Source: Deltaproteobacteria bacterium
GTDB lineage: Bacteria > Myxococcota_C > UBA6777
NCBI GenBank assembly: GCA_002731275.1
Contig: PCBK01000118.1
Span: 28,766 to 92,765 of the forward strand
Reading direction: 5' to 3'
Length of the DNA: 64,000 bases
Shown: positions 54,826 to 63,105 of the stretch, in pieces
Position numbering within the stretch: position 1 is the stretch's first letter
Layout of the letters: every line of letters begins with the position of its first letter
Notes under the pieces: model-generated
The model's input: only the letters and a program-made list of their open reading frames with translations
What the model was told of the DNA's origin: nothing
The model's database searches: none
Position numbers and translations under genes: made by a program

Positions 54826-55995
54826 ATGCAATTCAATACCTTTGTCACCTCAAGTGAAGATCTCCAGGCCTGCGCACAAGCTACCAACCTCAACGAGGTC
54901 CTTATCGAACCCTCGCTCCTCGCGGTGCAAGGCACACTTGGCAAAGAGCAAGCCCTCTCGCTCGCACAAGAAGCAAAACAGAAGAGCTTGCGCCCTGTCC
55001 TCGTCTGGGACGCCTTGATGACTGAACATGTGATGGCACGTGCGCTCACAGCGCTCGCGTCGTGGCCCCTCGACACATTTGCCGCGATTCGTGTCATCGA
55101 TGTTGGCGCAGCCTTCTGGCTGCGAGAGCACTACCCATCACTCCCTATTCAGCTCCTTGTCGAGGCCGGAAGCCACAACATCTACGCCCTTCAAGGCTGG
55201 ATTGAGTTGCTTCAACCGACACTTGAACGGCTTATTCTCTCGATTGAATTGCCCGAAGCCAAGCTGATCGAATACTGCCAAACCCTCCCTGTTCAATGTG
55301 AGTTGCTTGGTGCTGGTAGGATTCAACTCTTTTACTCTCCTCGTGCACTGCTCACGCTCCCTTTGGAAGCAGAAGATGATGACGCGGTGCCTTTGCGGGC
55401 ATTGGGTGCCTCTGAGATCTCGAATCATCGACCGTTTGCCTTTCAACAATCCAAACATGGTACGTTGATGTTTCTGGACAAAGACCAGTTTATCCTCGAC
55501 CGACTCGGTGGACTCAAAGAAGCCGGTCTTCACACATTGCGTATCGATCTCAGACACCTCAGTGACACCCCACATGCAGCGTCCTCGATTGCATCGCTTT
55601 GTGACAAGATCGTAACGCAGCCAGAAGACTTGAGAAAGTCATGGGAGCGTCCGACACGTGCACCATTCTTCCGCTCAAACAATACGACCGCGCAGTTCAA
55701 AAAGCTCCGCACAGGTACAAACGTCCACAGAGATCAGAGCTGTTTGGGGAAGGTGATCGCGACGGAAAACAAGAACATTATGATCATCCAGACATTCCAG
55801 GGGTTTGACCCACAAACCCCCAACCTGATTACCTTACCCAACGGCGAAGACATTCCACTGCAACAGCCTGTACGCCTGCGCGATCTCCAAGCAGCCCCCA
55901 TTGCTCACTGCCAACCAGAAGAGTTCGTCATCTTGGACTGGCAAAAGAAAGTCTGTGTGGGCACCCTCCTTCGCCACACATCAGACAACGACTGA
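54826..55995 (+). CDS. U32-like TIM-barrel partner lacking the cysteine cluster
   Basis: 389 residues. The middle segment (VQCELLGAGRIQLFYSPRAL) follows the U32 pattern of beta strand, Gly and Tyr-Ser-x-Arg, but the four iron-sulfur cysteines are missing. The C-terminal region resembles the U32 tail (PNLITLPNGEDIPLQQP, EEFVILDWQKK). It probably forms a pair with the upstream TrhP-like protein, as TrhP1/TrhP2 (YrrN/YrrO) do in Bacillus, with one subunit being structural. That is inference from context. Confidence 0.7.
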   Translation: MQFNTFVTSSEDLQACAQATNLNEVLIEPSLLAVQGTLGKEQALSLAQEAKQKSLRPVLVWDALMTEHVMARALTALASWPLDTFAAIRVIDVGAAFWLREHYPSLPIQLLVEAGSHNIYALQGWIELLQPTLERLILSIELPEAKLIEYCQTLPVQCELLGAGRIQLFYSPRALLTLPLEAEDDDAVPLRALGASEISNHRPFAFQQSKHGTLMFLDKDQFILDRLGGLKEAGLHTLRIDLRHLSDTPHAASSIASLCDKIVTQPEDLRKSWERPTRAPFFRSNNTTAQFKKLRTGTNVHRDQSCLGKVIATENKNIMIIQTFQGFDPQTPNLITLPNGEDIPLQQPVRLRDLQAAPIAHCQPEEFVILDWQKKVCVGTLLRHTSDND

Positions 55996-56166
55996 GCCTC
56001 CCCTCCAACGCACCTTCAAAGACACCATCCACGACATCACCTCACCAGGCTTTTTCACAACTTTTCCAATCAAGGAATAAATGTAGGCAGTGCAAACGTT
56101 CTCCCCCAAAAGCTCGGAAAACACTCGAATCTACGATGTCTTTTGCGTACAAGCGAAATAAAAAAG

Positions 56167-56598
56167 ATGCTTATCATCAGAGAAAAAAAGAACAAGCTCA
56201 TCATACGCGAAGTTCCTGTAATGCATTACATACTTTTTCCCTTGTCACTTGTTGGTGTGTACATCTATCTCCAACCATCGCCACCATGGTGGTCATACAT
56301 ATCCCCTCTTGTCACAATCATTTCGCTAAATGGAAAGAGTCACATCCACATCGAACTGGACGGTAGTCGTAGACAGTGTACAGTCATTTCAACATCACGA
56401 GGTATAACAAATCCACCCTCCCAAGGTGAGACTTATCGTTTTCCGTTTAGCGAAATCCTCAAGGTCATCGACCAACCGGAAGCTACATTTGTGCTCAAAG
56501 AACAGGCTCCTGTTTCGCTCAACCTCCCCAAAGTCAGCAAACGCAAGGCAGCAGATATCATTCGCCAAATCAACCTGTTTATCGAAAGAACAGCCTAA
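56167..56598 (+). CDS. Short paralogue of the local PH-like membrane protein family
   Basis: About 143 residues; the start is uncertain (ATG at 56167, no strong ribosome site; ATG at 56221 is another choice). Two hydrophobic segments (HYILFPLSLVGVYIYL and WWSYISPLVTIISL) precede a cytoplasmic domain with regular beta strands (HIHIELDGSRRQCTVIS, TYRFPFSEILKVI) and a final amphipathic helix (RKAADIIRQINLFIERT). It resembles the C-terminal half of 56611, 62310 and 63106 but lacks the Cys-pair loop. It lies 12 nt before 56611, so cotranscription is likely. Confidence 0.65.
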   Translation: MLIIREKKNKLIIREVPVMHYILFPLSLVGVYIYLQPSPPWWSYISPLVTIISLNGKSHIHIELDGSRRQCTVISTSRGITNPPSQGETYRFPFSEILKVIDQPEATFVLKEQAPVSLNLPKVSKRKAADIIRQINLFIERTA

Positions 56599-56610
56599 CG
56601 AGAGGACACG

Positions 56611-57378
56611 ATGAAGATCGCAAAGCATACGCCAGATGAATTGCAACTCAAGCACAACCCTATCCACCTGCCAATTGGAGGACTCATCATTCTCATTGGG
56701 ACCCTCATCTTCTCATTTTTTACGCTCCCAACCAGCCATATTGAATGTAAAAAAAAGAGCCCAACCTCCTCATACGCAGACTGTACGGTAACAGAGCAAT
56801 GGCTTGGGATTCCTTACAGTTCAAAAGAGACACAAAAAGTCATGGGACTTGAAGTGAAAGACTTCCCAAGTTGGGGAGCTTTGACCTTCGAAGCCTTCGC
56901 ATTTGTCCGACTCACAGATACCAAAATGGCTGCAAGAGTCCATCAAACAGTCACCGACGCCAAATATTTATTTAAAAAGTGGATATCACAAAAAACAGAG
57001 GCATCATTCACGCTCACCACAAAACGCAAAAGCAGAGGAGAACTTTTGCTCTACCTCATCGCAGGCCTCTTGTTACTCTTCATTCAACCAAGCAAGTCGA
57101 TCATCTTCAACAAGAAGAAAGGGACCGTCTCTACCACGTCGCGTATCTTGGTGTTCAAGCGCTCAAAGAGCATTCCACTCGACCAAATTCAGGCCGTTCA
57201 CAGTCGAAAAACGACGAGCAGTGATGGTAATAACTTGTACACCTTGGAGTTGGAGCTTCCAAATGACGAAATGGTTCCTCTGGTCGACGGTACGATAGAC
57301 GAAAGCGTCACCATCCGTGGCGAAGCTGCGATCGAAGAGTTTCTCCAATTGCCTCCCAAAACACATCAACGCTGGTGA
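56611..57378 (+). CDS. PH-like membrane protein with extracytoplasmic Cys pair, paralogue 1
   Basis: 255 residues, GAGAGGA before the ATG. TM1 (IGGLIILIGTLIFSFF) leads to a periplasmic domain with a conserved Cys pair (IECKKKS ... ADCTV). TM2 (LLLYLIAGLLLLFI) is followed by a cytoplasmic strand-rich domain (NKKKGTVSTTS, KSIPLDQIQAVHS, YTLELELPND, VPLVDG). The same design is found in 62310 and 63106 and belongs to no family I can name. The C-terminal domain looks like a bacterial PH domain. Confidence 0.75.
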   Translation: MKIAKHTPDELQLKHNPIHLPIGGLIILIGTLIFSFFTLPTSHIECKKKSPTSSYADCTVTEQWLGIPYSSKETQKVMGLEVKDFPSWGALTFEAFAFVRLTDTKMAARVHQTVTDAKYLFKKWISQKTEASFTLTTKRKSRGELLLYLIAGLLLLFIQPSKSIIFNKKKGTVSTTSRILVFKRSKSIPLDQIQAVHSRKTTSSDGNNLYTLELELPNDEMVPLVDGTIDESVTIRGEAAIEEFLQLPPKTHQRW

Positions 57379-57699
57379 GACCCACAAGAGTCTACTGATT
57401 TGCTCCAAGGGACAGTTGCCACTCATATCTTCGCAAATGTCCCCAAGGGCATGGAACAAGAGGAGACGTCCATACCGTGTATACGGGGTATTCTAGAGTT
57501 CTGCTCCAGGGCAGTTGCACTTGTGTCTTCGCAAAGTGCACCCGAACACACGTTACAATCCCTCATGACAACACGGATATTGCAAGCAACATCCTCCTAA
57601 CGCTCGATTGCTCGGACAACATATGCGGTTGTCATTTGCTTCATGCACTCACCAGGACAATGGCTTGGATGATTGGAAAGAGGGATTCGTTTGATTGGT

Positions 57700-57795
57700 A
57701 CCACCGGGTTAAAACCCGGTGCTATAGAGAGGGTACGCTCGCCGTAACGGCTTCGCATCGTTCAGAATTGCGGTGGGACTCAAAGTCCCACCTCA
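57700..57795. repeat. Double-hairpin intergenic element
   Basis: Two perfect stems flank about 50 bp: ACCGGGTT (57703-57710) with AACCCGGT (57713-57720), and GGTGGGACT (57772-57780) with AGTCCCACC (57784-57792). This layout is typical of REP-like or small structured intergenic units. Confidence 0.65.
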
Positions 57796-57914
57796 ACGCA
57801 TAAACGCACCTTTTTTACGATGATTATGAAGCAAATAAGCCCGATGAGGGAGTTTGCGGAGACACAAAGGCAACATCCGCCGGAACAGACTTGCGGCTCA
57901 ACCTGCGTATGTAT

Positions 57915-58140
57915 CGATTGAATACGCCCTCCTCTCGAAAGGCTTGAGAGGAGGGAAGAGCCGAAGGCTCAGGGTGGTGAGTTTGTCGAGGCATATGTTG
58001 CAAAGCGTACGAAGCAAATCAGCCACGAAGAGAAGCCTCTCCAAGAAGGGCTCTGTCAGTGGTAAAGCCCCAACCCCGCAGGGGTTCAACCGGGGTCCAG
58101 CGGCCGCCCGCTGGTGCAACGTCTGCCGGATCAGCATTCG
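57915..58140. repeat. Large hairpin-rich intergenic repeat, copy 3
   Basis: Full copy, closely similar to 19510-19735. Its stems are CCCTCCTCTC (57927-57936) / GAGAGGAGGG (57946-57955), AACCCC-GCA-GGGGTT and CCAGCGG-CCGC-CCGCTGG near 58097-58114. Changes between copies fall in loops (GCG to GCA), which supports selection on structure. Confidence 0.8.
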
Positions 58141-58204
58141 AGTCCCCCTCGTGCATATCGGGCAAATCTCTCATTCTTCGTAAACTTGCATGATTCACAT
58201 CGTG

Positions 58205-59455
58205 TCAAATCCCTTCACCTGCTGTAGCACGTAGACAATTGTCACACATCCCACAAGGCGGCTTGTAGGACTCCTGGAAGTAGTTGAGCAGGTGGACTCT
58301 TCGACACGTCTTCACTTGCGCAAAGTCCCACATATCCTGGCAAGTCGCCATCATCTTCTCTTGCTCTTCAGGTGTCTTCCCCCTCATCAAGAACGATAAC
58401 TTTTCCATGTCATTCTGTTCATACAACAACACACAATCAGCACGTTTGCCATCTCGTCCAGCCCGACCAATTTGTTGATAGTATTGCTCCATACTCTTCG
58501 GCAAATCGGCGTGCAACACAAAACGCACGTCCGGTTTGTCAATCCCCATCCCAAAGGCAACTGTCGCGACGATCACATCGACCTCACCTCTGATAAATTG
58601 TTCTTGCACAGCGGAACGAGTCTCCTCATCAAGACCAGCGTGGTAGGCCGCGACTGACAACCCCTCGTCCTGTAACGCCATCGCCAACGCTTCCACCTCT
58701 CGACGAGAGAAACGGTAGATCATCCCTGAGACGCCTTCACGTCGGCGAATAAACATCGACGCCTGCGTAAAAATATCGAACTTCTCACCCACAGCAAGGA
58801 ACAAATTGGGTCGGTCAAACGAATCCAACACAATCCCCCCCACAGGCAAACGCAATGAATCACAGATATCACGCTGCACAGCCGGCGTCGCTGTCGCCGT
58901 AAGCGCAACACAAACGGCATCAGGGAACGCCTTTCTGACTTGATAAAGCTGCCTGTACTCGGGACGAAACTCATCTCCCCACTCGGAGATACAGTGCGCC
59001 TCGTCAATCGCCAGACAATCCACCGCCAAAGAGCACAACATCCCCCGGATAGAAGGCTTCATCAACGTCTCAGGGGCAATGTACAACAAACGAATGTCAC
59101 CACGATACAAACGCAAGATAATCTCTTCGTACTCGGCGAGATCCAATGTACTGTTGAGAAAATATGCAGGAATCCCCCTCTTCTGTAAGGCTTCAACCTG
59201 ATCCTTCATCAAGGCGATTAATGGTGAGACGACGATTGTCAACCCGGGAAATAACAACGCAGGGATCTGGTAGCAAAGAGACTTCCCTCCCCCTGTTGGC
59301 ATGATCACCAGCGTGTCCTTCTTGATCAAGACGCGCTTCAACGCCTCCTCTTGAAGAGATCGAAACGACGAATACCCAAACACCTCTCGCAACGCTGCAC
59401 GCGCCACATCCAACGGTGTCTCCCTCTTCTCCATATCTATTTCCACTCTATCCAT
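58205..59455 (-). CDS. recQ: RecQ-family DNA helicase, short form without HRDC
   Basis: 416 residues. Motifs: Walker A PTGGGKSLCYQ, DEAH box IDEAHCISEWG, SALTATATP-like ALTATATPAV, motif VI QIGRAGRDG. The RecQ zinc-binding Cys set is present (TCRRVHLLNYF, PPCGMCDNC). The protein ends right after the zinc module. The winged-helix and HRDC domains of full-length RecQ (about 610 residues) are absent. This short form is seen in several lineages and still unwinds DNA. The first ATG at 59455 has poor ribosome-site spacing; the ATG at 59434 is an alternative. Confidence 0.93.
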   Translation of the reverse strand: MDRVEIDMEKRETPLDVARAALREVFGYSSFRSLQEEALKRVLIKKDTLVIMPTGGGKSLCYQIPALLFPGLTIVVSPLIALMKDQVEALQKRGIPAYFLNSTLDLAEYEEIILRLYRGDIRLLYIAPETLMKPSIRGMLCSLAVDCLAIDEAHCISEWGDEFRPEYRQLYQVRKAFPDAVCVALTATATPAVQRDICDSLRLPVGGIVLDSFDRPNLFLAVGEKFDIFTQASMFIRRREGVSGMIYRFSRREVEALAMALQDEGLSVAAYHAGLDEETRSAVQEQFIRGEVDVIVATVAFGMGIDKPDVRFVLHADLPKSMEQYYQQIGRAGRDGKRADCVLLYEQNDMEKLSFLMRGKTPEEQEKMMATCQDMWDFAQVKTCRRVHLLNYFQESYKPPCGMCDNCLRATAGEGI

Positions 59456-59721
59456 TCACCTTGCCCCATGCAAAATCAGTACGAACCCCATGTCGTACTC
59501 CCTCTCTCCCATGATGTCCAACAAAAGATCGATTTCCCCCACAAGCAAAACCCACACCAAGACATGATAAAGCAAATAACAATTCACGAATACAACAGAA
59601 TCACCAAACCACACCCTCAGGCAGTGTTCAAATACAACACACCCCCTGTCCAAGCCTTGCACACCCCACAGACACACCACCTCCCACTCTTACACTCAAA
59701 GCACCCAGCCCAAAAACACGC

Positions 59722-60333
59722 TCACTGCTTGAGCAACCACTGTTTTGCCGATGTCTCTCCGTGCCCCTTTACCACCTGCTGAGGAGCGTCCACAAACGTC
59801 TCTGCGTGTTTCGCGTCTTGCTTTCTCTGCTCCTTCCCTTTGGCATGACAGCTAAAACAAGTCAGTTCTTTGTTACGCAACAAAGATTGCATCATCGGCA
59901 AGACCTTCCTCTCCATGAATTTCACCATCGCGGCGCGTTTCGGATCAGGGTCATCTGAAGTCGGCATATTGTCAGGGTCGAGTGGGTACAACTTGCTCGG
60001 CTTCGTGAAGTCCGGAGAATCCTGATCAGGTTCGCCGTGACATGTCATGCAGTGGAATGCTCCAGCTTTTGCGTACTTTTTGTCAAACGACGTGAACATA
60101 CTTTTCATCTGAGGGAAGATCTCACGCTCCATCATCTCGCGCTTTCGCTCTGGCGACATGAACTCATTCCACGACTCAGGAGGAGGCATACACACACTCT
60201 CTGGCCCCATCGGATCAGAATTTCGACGTGTCCGATCTCCTCCCTTCTCCAACAATTTGGTCTCTGATTCGGGCATTCCGCAAGCGCAAAAGACCAGACT
60301 AAAAAGACAAACCAACAAACTCTGTAAACGCAT
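59722..60333 (-). CDS. Periplasmic dihaem c-type cytochrome, lipoprotein-like
   Basis: 203 residues. The signal ends in LVFCAC, so lipidation at Cys18 is likely. Two haem-binding motifs, CMTCH (95-99) and CFSCH (159-163), are about 60 residues apart. Both lie in Met/Lys-rich helices that appear duplicated (EREIFPQMKSMF and ERKVLPMMQSLL). So the protein probably arose from an internal duplication, each half carrying one haem. Methionines such as NMPTSDD could be distal ligands. Electron-transfer partner unknown; it is divergent from the sigma fusion gene. Confidence 0.88.
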   Translation of the reverse strand: MRLQSLLVCLFSLVFCACGMPESETKLLEKGGDRTRRNSDPMGPESVCMPPPESWNEFMSPERKREMMEREIFPQMKSMFTSFDKKYAKAGAFHCMTCHGEPDQDSPDFTKPSKLYPLDPDNMPTSDDPDPKRAAMVKFMERKVLPMMQSLLRNKELTCFSCHAKGKEQRKQDAKHAETFVDAPQQVVKGHGETSAKQWLLKQ

Positions 60334-60533
60334 GAGTATCCTCCGTGAAGTGGTGTTTCGGTGAACATCACTGAGTATCGAGGATGGGCGTGTGCAAAAC
60401 CGTGTGCAAATATTTTCAATGTAAAATCATAAAGATAGAAAGAAAACACATCTTTTTCTTCAAAAAAAACAAAGCAGATCTTGTCGCGAGGGCACTTGTT
60501 TGTGACTGTACAAAACACAGAGAGGACATCGAG

Positions 60534-62171
60534 ATGGAAATCACACATTGGATCGAATCAACAAGAGCTGGTGATCCCCACGCGTTCACACAACTCGTCG
60601 TACACACACAGAATCTCGCGCTGGGTTATGCGTTCTCCTACCTTGGAGACTTCCACCGCGCACAAGATGTCGTGCAAGAGACTTTCATGATCGTCCACGA
60701 AAAACTCCACACTCTCGAATCCCCTGAAGCCTTTCCAGGTTGGCTAAGACGTATCGTGCATCACCGATGTATGCGTGTCTTTCGCCAAAAGAAGCCCGCT
60801 CCTGTTGAAGACCTCGTTGAAGACCTCCAAACAGCCAAAACAGAAGAGGCACTTCAAAGGAAGCAAGAGCATGCGTATCTGCTCGAAGCGATCAAACGTC
60901 TGCCTGAAAAGCACCGACTCGCAGTCACTTTGTACTACCTCAAAGATCAATCACAGGATGAGGTAGCGTCATTCCTTGGTTGGCCCAAAACGAAGGTCAA
61001 TAACACCCTTCATGAGGCCCGAAACTTGTTAAAAAGGAGACTATTTGCCATGGCTGCAGACACATTTCGCGAACAAAGACTGGATGAAGAATTTGCCAAA
61101 AACATCGGAGAAGTCGTAAGAGTCAGAGGTAGACTGGTCGATATACAAACACTTGAAGAGTCCACCCAAGTATTCGATCTGATAGGAAGTCGGGCTGGAG
61201 ACAAAGAGAGAATGCCCAAACTCATCGCGATCCAGCGCCTTGAAGATGGTCGATTGCGTTGTGTCTCTACAGGAAAAGGTGTGCAAGCAGAAGACCACAT
61301 CTTTCGCGCAGGTGGCGTTGAAGATGCCCAGCCGCTCCTCGATGAAACACTGTTCCACCAAATTGCCCATCAAATCCGCACACAAAAAGACGATGCTATC
61401 GTCGAAACAGGGATCAAAGCCCTCGACTTCTTTGCGCCACTCTCTCAGGGAGATCGCATCGGCATCTTCGGAAAAGAAGGCGTAGGACGCGCTGTTTTTT
61501 TGATGGAACTTTTGCACCTGCAATCCAAACATCGAGGAGACTTTCAGGTCTTCTTCTATAGCACCCGATGGAATGCTCATGGTACACAGGATATGCTGGA
61601 ACACGAACCAGCGCTCTCAAGGGACGTCCACCCTCATATGCAAACGTACTGGCTGCTACATCCACGTGCTGCTGACCCTATGTACGTCGAAGATGTCGAC
61701 TACTTGGACTGTAAGCTCTACTTTAACCCACTGAAGGCCGCCGAAGGTCTCTGGCCCGCGGTGGACCCTCTCTATACAACTTCACGGGCTGTTCAGGATG
61801 GTCGCATCTCCTCAAGGCACGCGACACTCCTACAACAAGCGCATGAACTCCTGATGCAAGGACGTTCACTCACACAAGATCCCGTATATCTCGAATGGTT
61901 CGCACTTGATGCACGTGAACAAGCAAAAGCCCGACAGTTGGCTTTTATCCAGGAACAATACCAAACACTTGAGCGAGAGGAGAGACAAACATTTGCACGG
62001 ACACGTCGTCTTGAACGCTATATGACCCAGCCCTTCTTTGTCGCAGAGTCATTTAGCCAAATGCCAGGCATCTCCGTCTCATTGGAGGAGACATTGTGTG
62101 GCGTAGAGGCAATCCTTAACGGAGAGTTCGATGAGACCGAAGAAGAAGCGTTGATGTGGCGCGGAGCATGA
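60534..62171 (+). CDS. ECF sigma factor fused to a degenerate F1-ATPase beta-subunit-like domain
   Basis: 545 residues from the ATG at 60534 with GAGAGGA; an in-frame start at 60384 has no support. Residues 7-83 are sigma region 2 (AQDVVQETFMIVHEKL, LRRIVHHRCMRVFRQKK). Residues 113-170 are region 4 (IKRLPEKHRLAVTLYYL, EVASFLGWPKTKVNNTLHEA). From 192 on the chain follows the F1-ATPase beta subunit. A beta-barrel (VVRVRGRLVDI) leads to ETGIKALDFFAPLSQGDRIG and the P-loop GKEGVGRA (313-320), where Lys and Thr are Arg319 and Ala320. WPAVDPLYTTSR (407-418) and YMTQPFFVAESFSQMPG (496-512) follow, then the usual C-terminal ILNGEFD. The catalytic Glu and the Walker B stretch are missing. It should bind RNA polymerase and may sense nucleotide or F1 partners without hydrolysis. 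Confidence 0.9.
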   Translation: MEITHWIESTRAGDPHAFTQLVVHTQNLALGYAFSYLGDFHRAQDVVQETFMIVHEKLHTLESPEAFPGWLRRIVHHRCMRVFRQKKPAPVEDLVEDLQTAKTEEALQRKQEHAYLLEAIKRLPEKHRLAVTLYYLKDQSQDEVASFLGWPKTKVNNTLHEARNLLKRRLFAMAADTFREQRLDEEFAKNIGEVVRVRGRLVDIQTLEESTQVFDLIGSRAGDKERMPKLIAIQRLEDGRLRCVSTGKGVQAEDHIFRAGGVEDAQPLLDETLFHQIAHQIRTQKDDAIVETGIKALDFFAPLSQGDRIGIFGKEGVGRAVFLMELLHLQSKHRGDFQVFFYSTRWNAHGTQDMLEHEPALSRDVHPHMQTYWLLHPRAADPMYVEDVDYLDCKLYFNPLKAAEGLWPAVDPLYTTSRAVQDGRISSRHATLLQQAHELLMQGRSLTQDPVYLEWFALDAREQAKARQLAFIQEQYQTLEREERQTFARTRRLERYMTQPFFVAESFSQMPGISVSLEETLCGVEAILNGEFDETEEEALMWRGA

Positions 62172-62189
62172 GTGCCGAAAAGTAGTCAC

Positions 62190-62208
62190 ATCTTCGCAAA
62201 GATATTTT
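62190..62208 (+). terminator. Weak stem-loop with T-tract after the sigma fusion gene
   Basis: ATCTT (62190-62194) pairs with AAGAT (62199-62203) around CGCA, followed by ATTTTTC. The stem is only 5 bp and A/T-rich, so any termination would be partial. It lies 18 nt past the stop codon. It resembles the TCTTCGCAAA motif near 57430 and 57525. Confidence 0.3.
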
Positions 62209-62309
62209 TCACCGCACTGAGGGAATGCAGAGGGGGCACACGCTGTTGTCACAAGTGCAACAAAGACAAAAGACAACAAGAAAGAGTAGACCCTCACAGA
62301 AAGGGCCTT

Positions 62310-63089
62310 ATGATGCGTGTGACAAAAAAAACTCCAGATCAACTCCACCTCTTTCACATCCCATATGCCATTTTACTGGCAAGTCTGATGTTCCTTGTCC
62401 CCGGTGTCATTGGTATCTACTACACATTACAACACTACACGATCCACTGCACAAAGAATCCCCACACCACAACAGCGCACTGTCAACTCAAAGGGACTCT
62501 GCTTGGACACGCTGTACACGAACAAAGTATTGCGCACGTCAGATCACTGCGACTGGATCGTCAAATGGACCAAGAGGACAATACCTTCACCTACGCTCTA
62601 GGTTTTGTGACACGAAAAAAGTTCGTTACATATCCCGCCACATATCATCTCGATAAGGCCCCCAAAGAACTGACAATACAAAGATTCCAAAAGTGGTTAC
62701 GTGAAGGCAAAGGTGTCTTCACTTTTTACAATGCTCCCGAACCGCTTGGGTATTTTCTCTATTTTTTTGTTGTTGGAGGCGTCGCGATGCTGTTTCTAGC
62801 CCGCTTTATCCGCCTGACGATGGACCACAGGCAAAACAAATGCACCCTCACCTCCTGGGGATTGACAGGCAGACAATCTCAACAATTCGCTCTCCACGCC
62901 ATCGAACAGGCGACACTCCAATCCACAAATGATAGCGAGCATGATACCTATCACGTCGTTCTTCAACTCAAAGACCGCACTGTTCCACTCATCAACTACA
63001 GCAGCACACGCACACAATCGCAGGAAAAGCTCGTAGAGAGCATCAACGATTTTATCATGTCCCCGTTGCACCTATCACCCAAATCATAA
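62310..63089 (+). CDS. PH-like membrane protein with extracytoplasmic Cys pair, paralogue 2
   Basis: 259 residues from the ATG at 62310 (AAAGGGCCTT upstream). The N-terminus KKTPDQLHLFHIPYAI matches KHTPDELQLKHNPIHL of 56611. TM1, a periplasmic domain with Cys pair (IHCTKNP ... AHCQL), TM2 (YFLYFFVVGGVAMLFL) and a cytoplasmic strand-rich domain (LTSWGLTGRQSQQFALHAI, TVPLINYSS) follow, then a final helix. It lies 138 nt after the sigma fusion and 16 nt before paralogue 3, likely in one transcript. Position suggests a membrane input for the sigma factor; this is inference. Confidence 0.8.
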   Translation: MMRVTKKTPDQLHLFHIPYAILLASLMFLVPGVIGIYYTLQHYTIHCTKNPHTTTAHCQLKGTLLGHAVHEQSIAHVRSLRLDRQMDQEDNTFTYALGFVTRKKFVTYPATYHLDKAPKELTIQRFQKWLREGKGVFTFYNAPEPLGYFLYFFVVGGVAMLFLARFIRLTMDHRQNKCTLTSWGLTGRQSQQFALHAIEQATLQSTNDSEHDTYHVVLQLKDRTVPLINYSSTRTQSQEKLVESINDFIMSPLHLSPKS

Positions 63090-63105
63090 GCAGAGGTTTT
63101 TTCTC

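Larger units (their letters stand above)
57379..58204. other. Repeat-filled intergenic region of about 0.8 kb
   Basis: No convincing gene. It contains a diverged direct repeat (TGCTCCAAGGGACAGTTGCC near 57401 and TGCTCCAGGGCAGTTGCACT near 57501, each followed by TCTTCGCAAA), the double-hairpin element at 57700-57795 and the large hairpin-rich repeat at 57915-58140. Confidence 0.65.

Noticed and set aside
57898..58137. Small frames within the large intergenic repeat (also 19358-19641)
   Set aside because: Frames are not conserved between copies, while hairpins are; best read as non-coding repeat.
60384..60533. Longer N-terminus for the sigma fusion
   Set aside because: The extra 50 residues are Lys/Phe-rich with no family match; the ATG at 60534 has GAGAGGA and starts at the usual sigma-2 edge.
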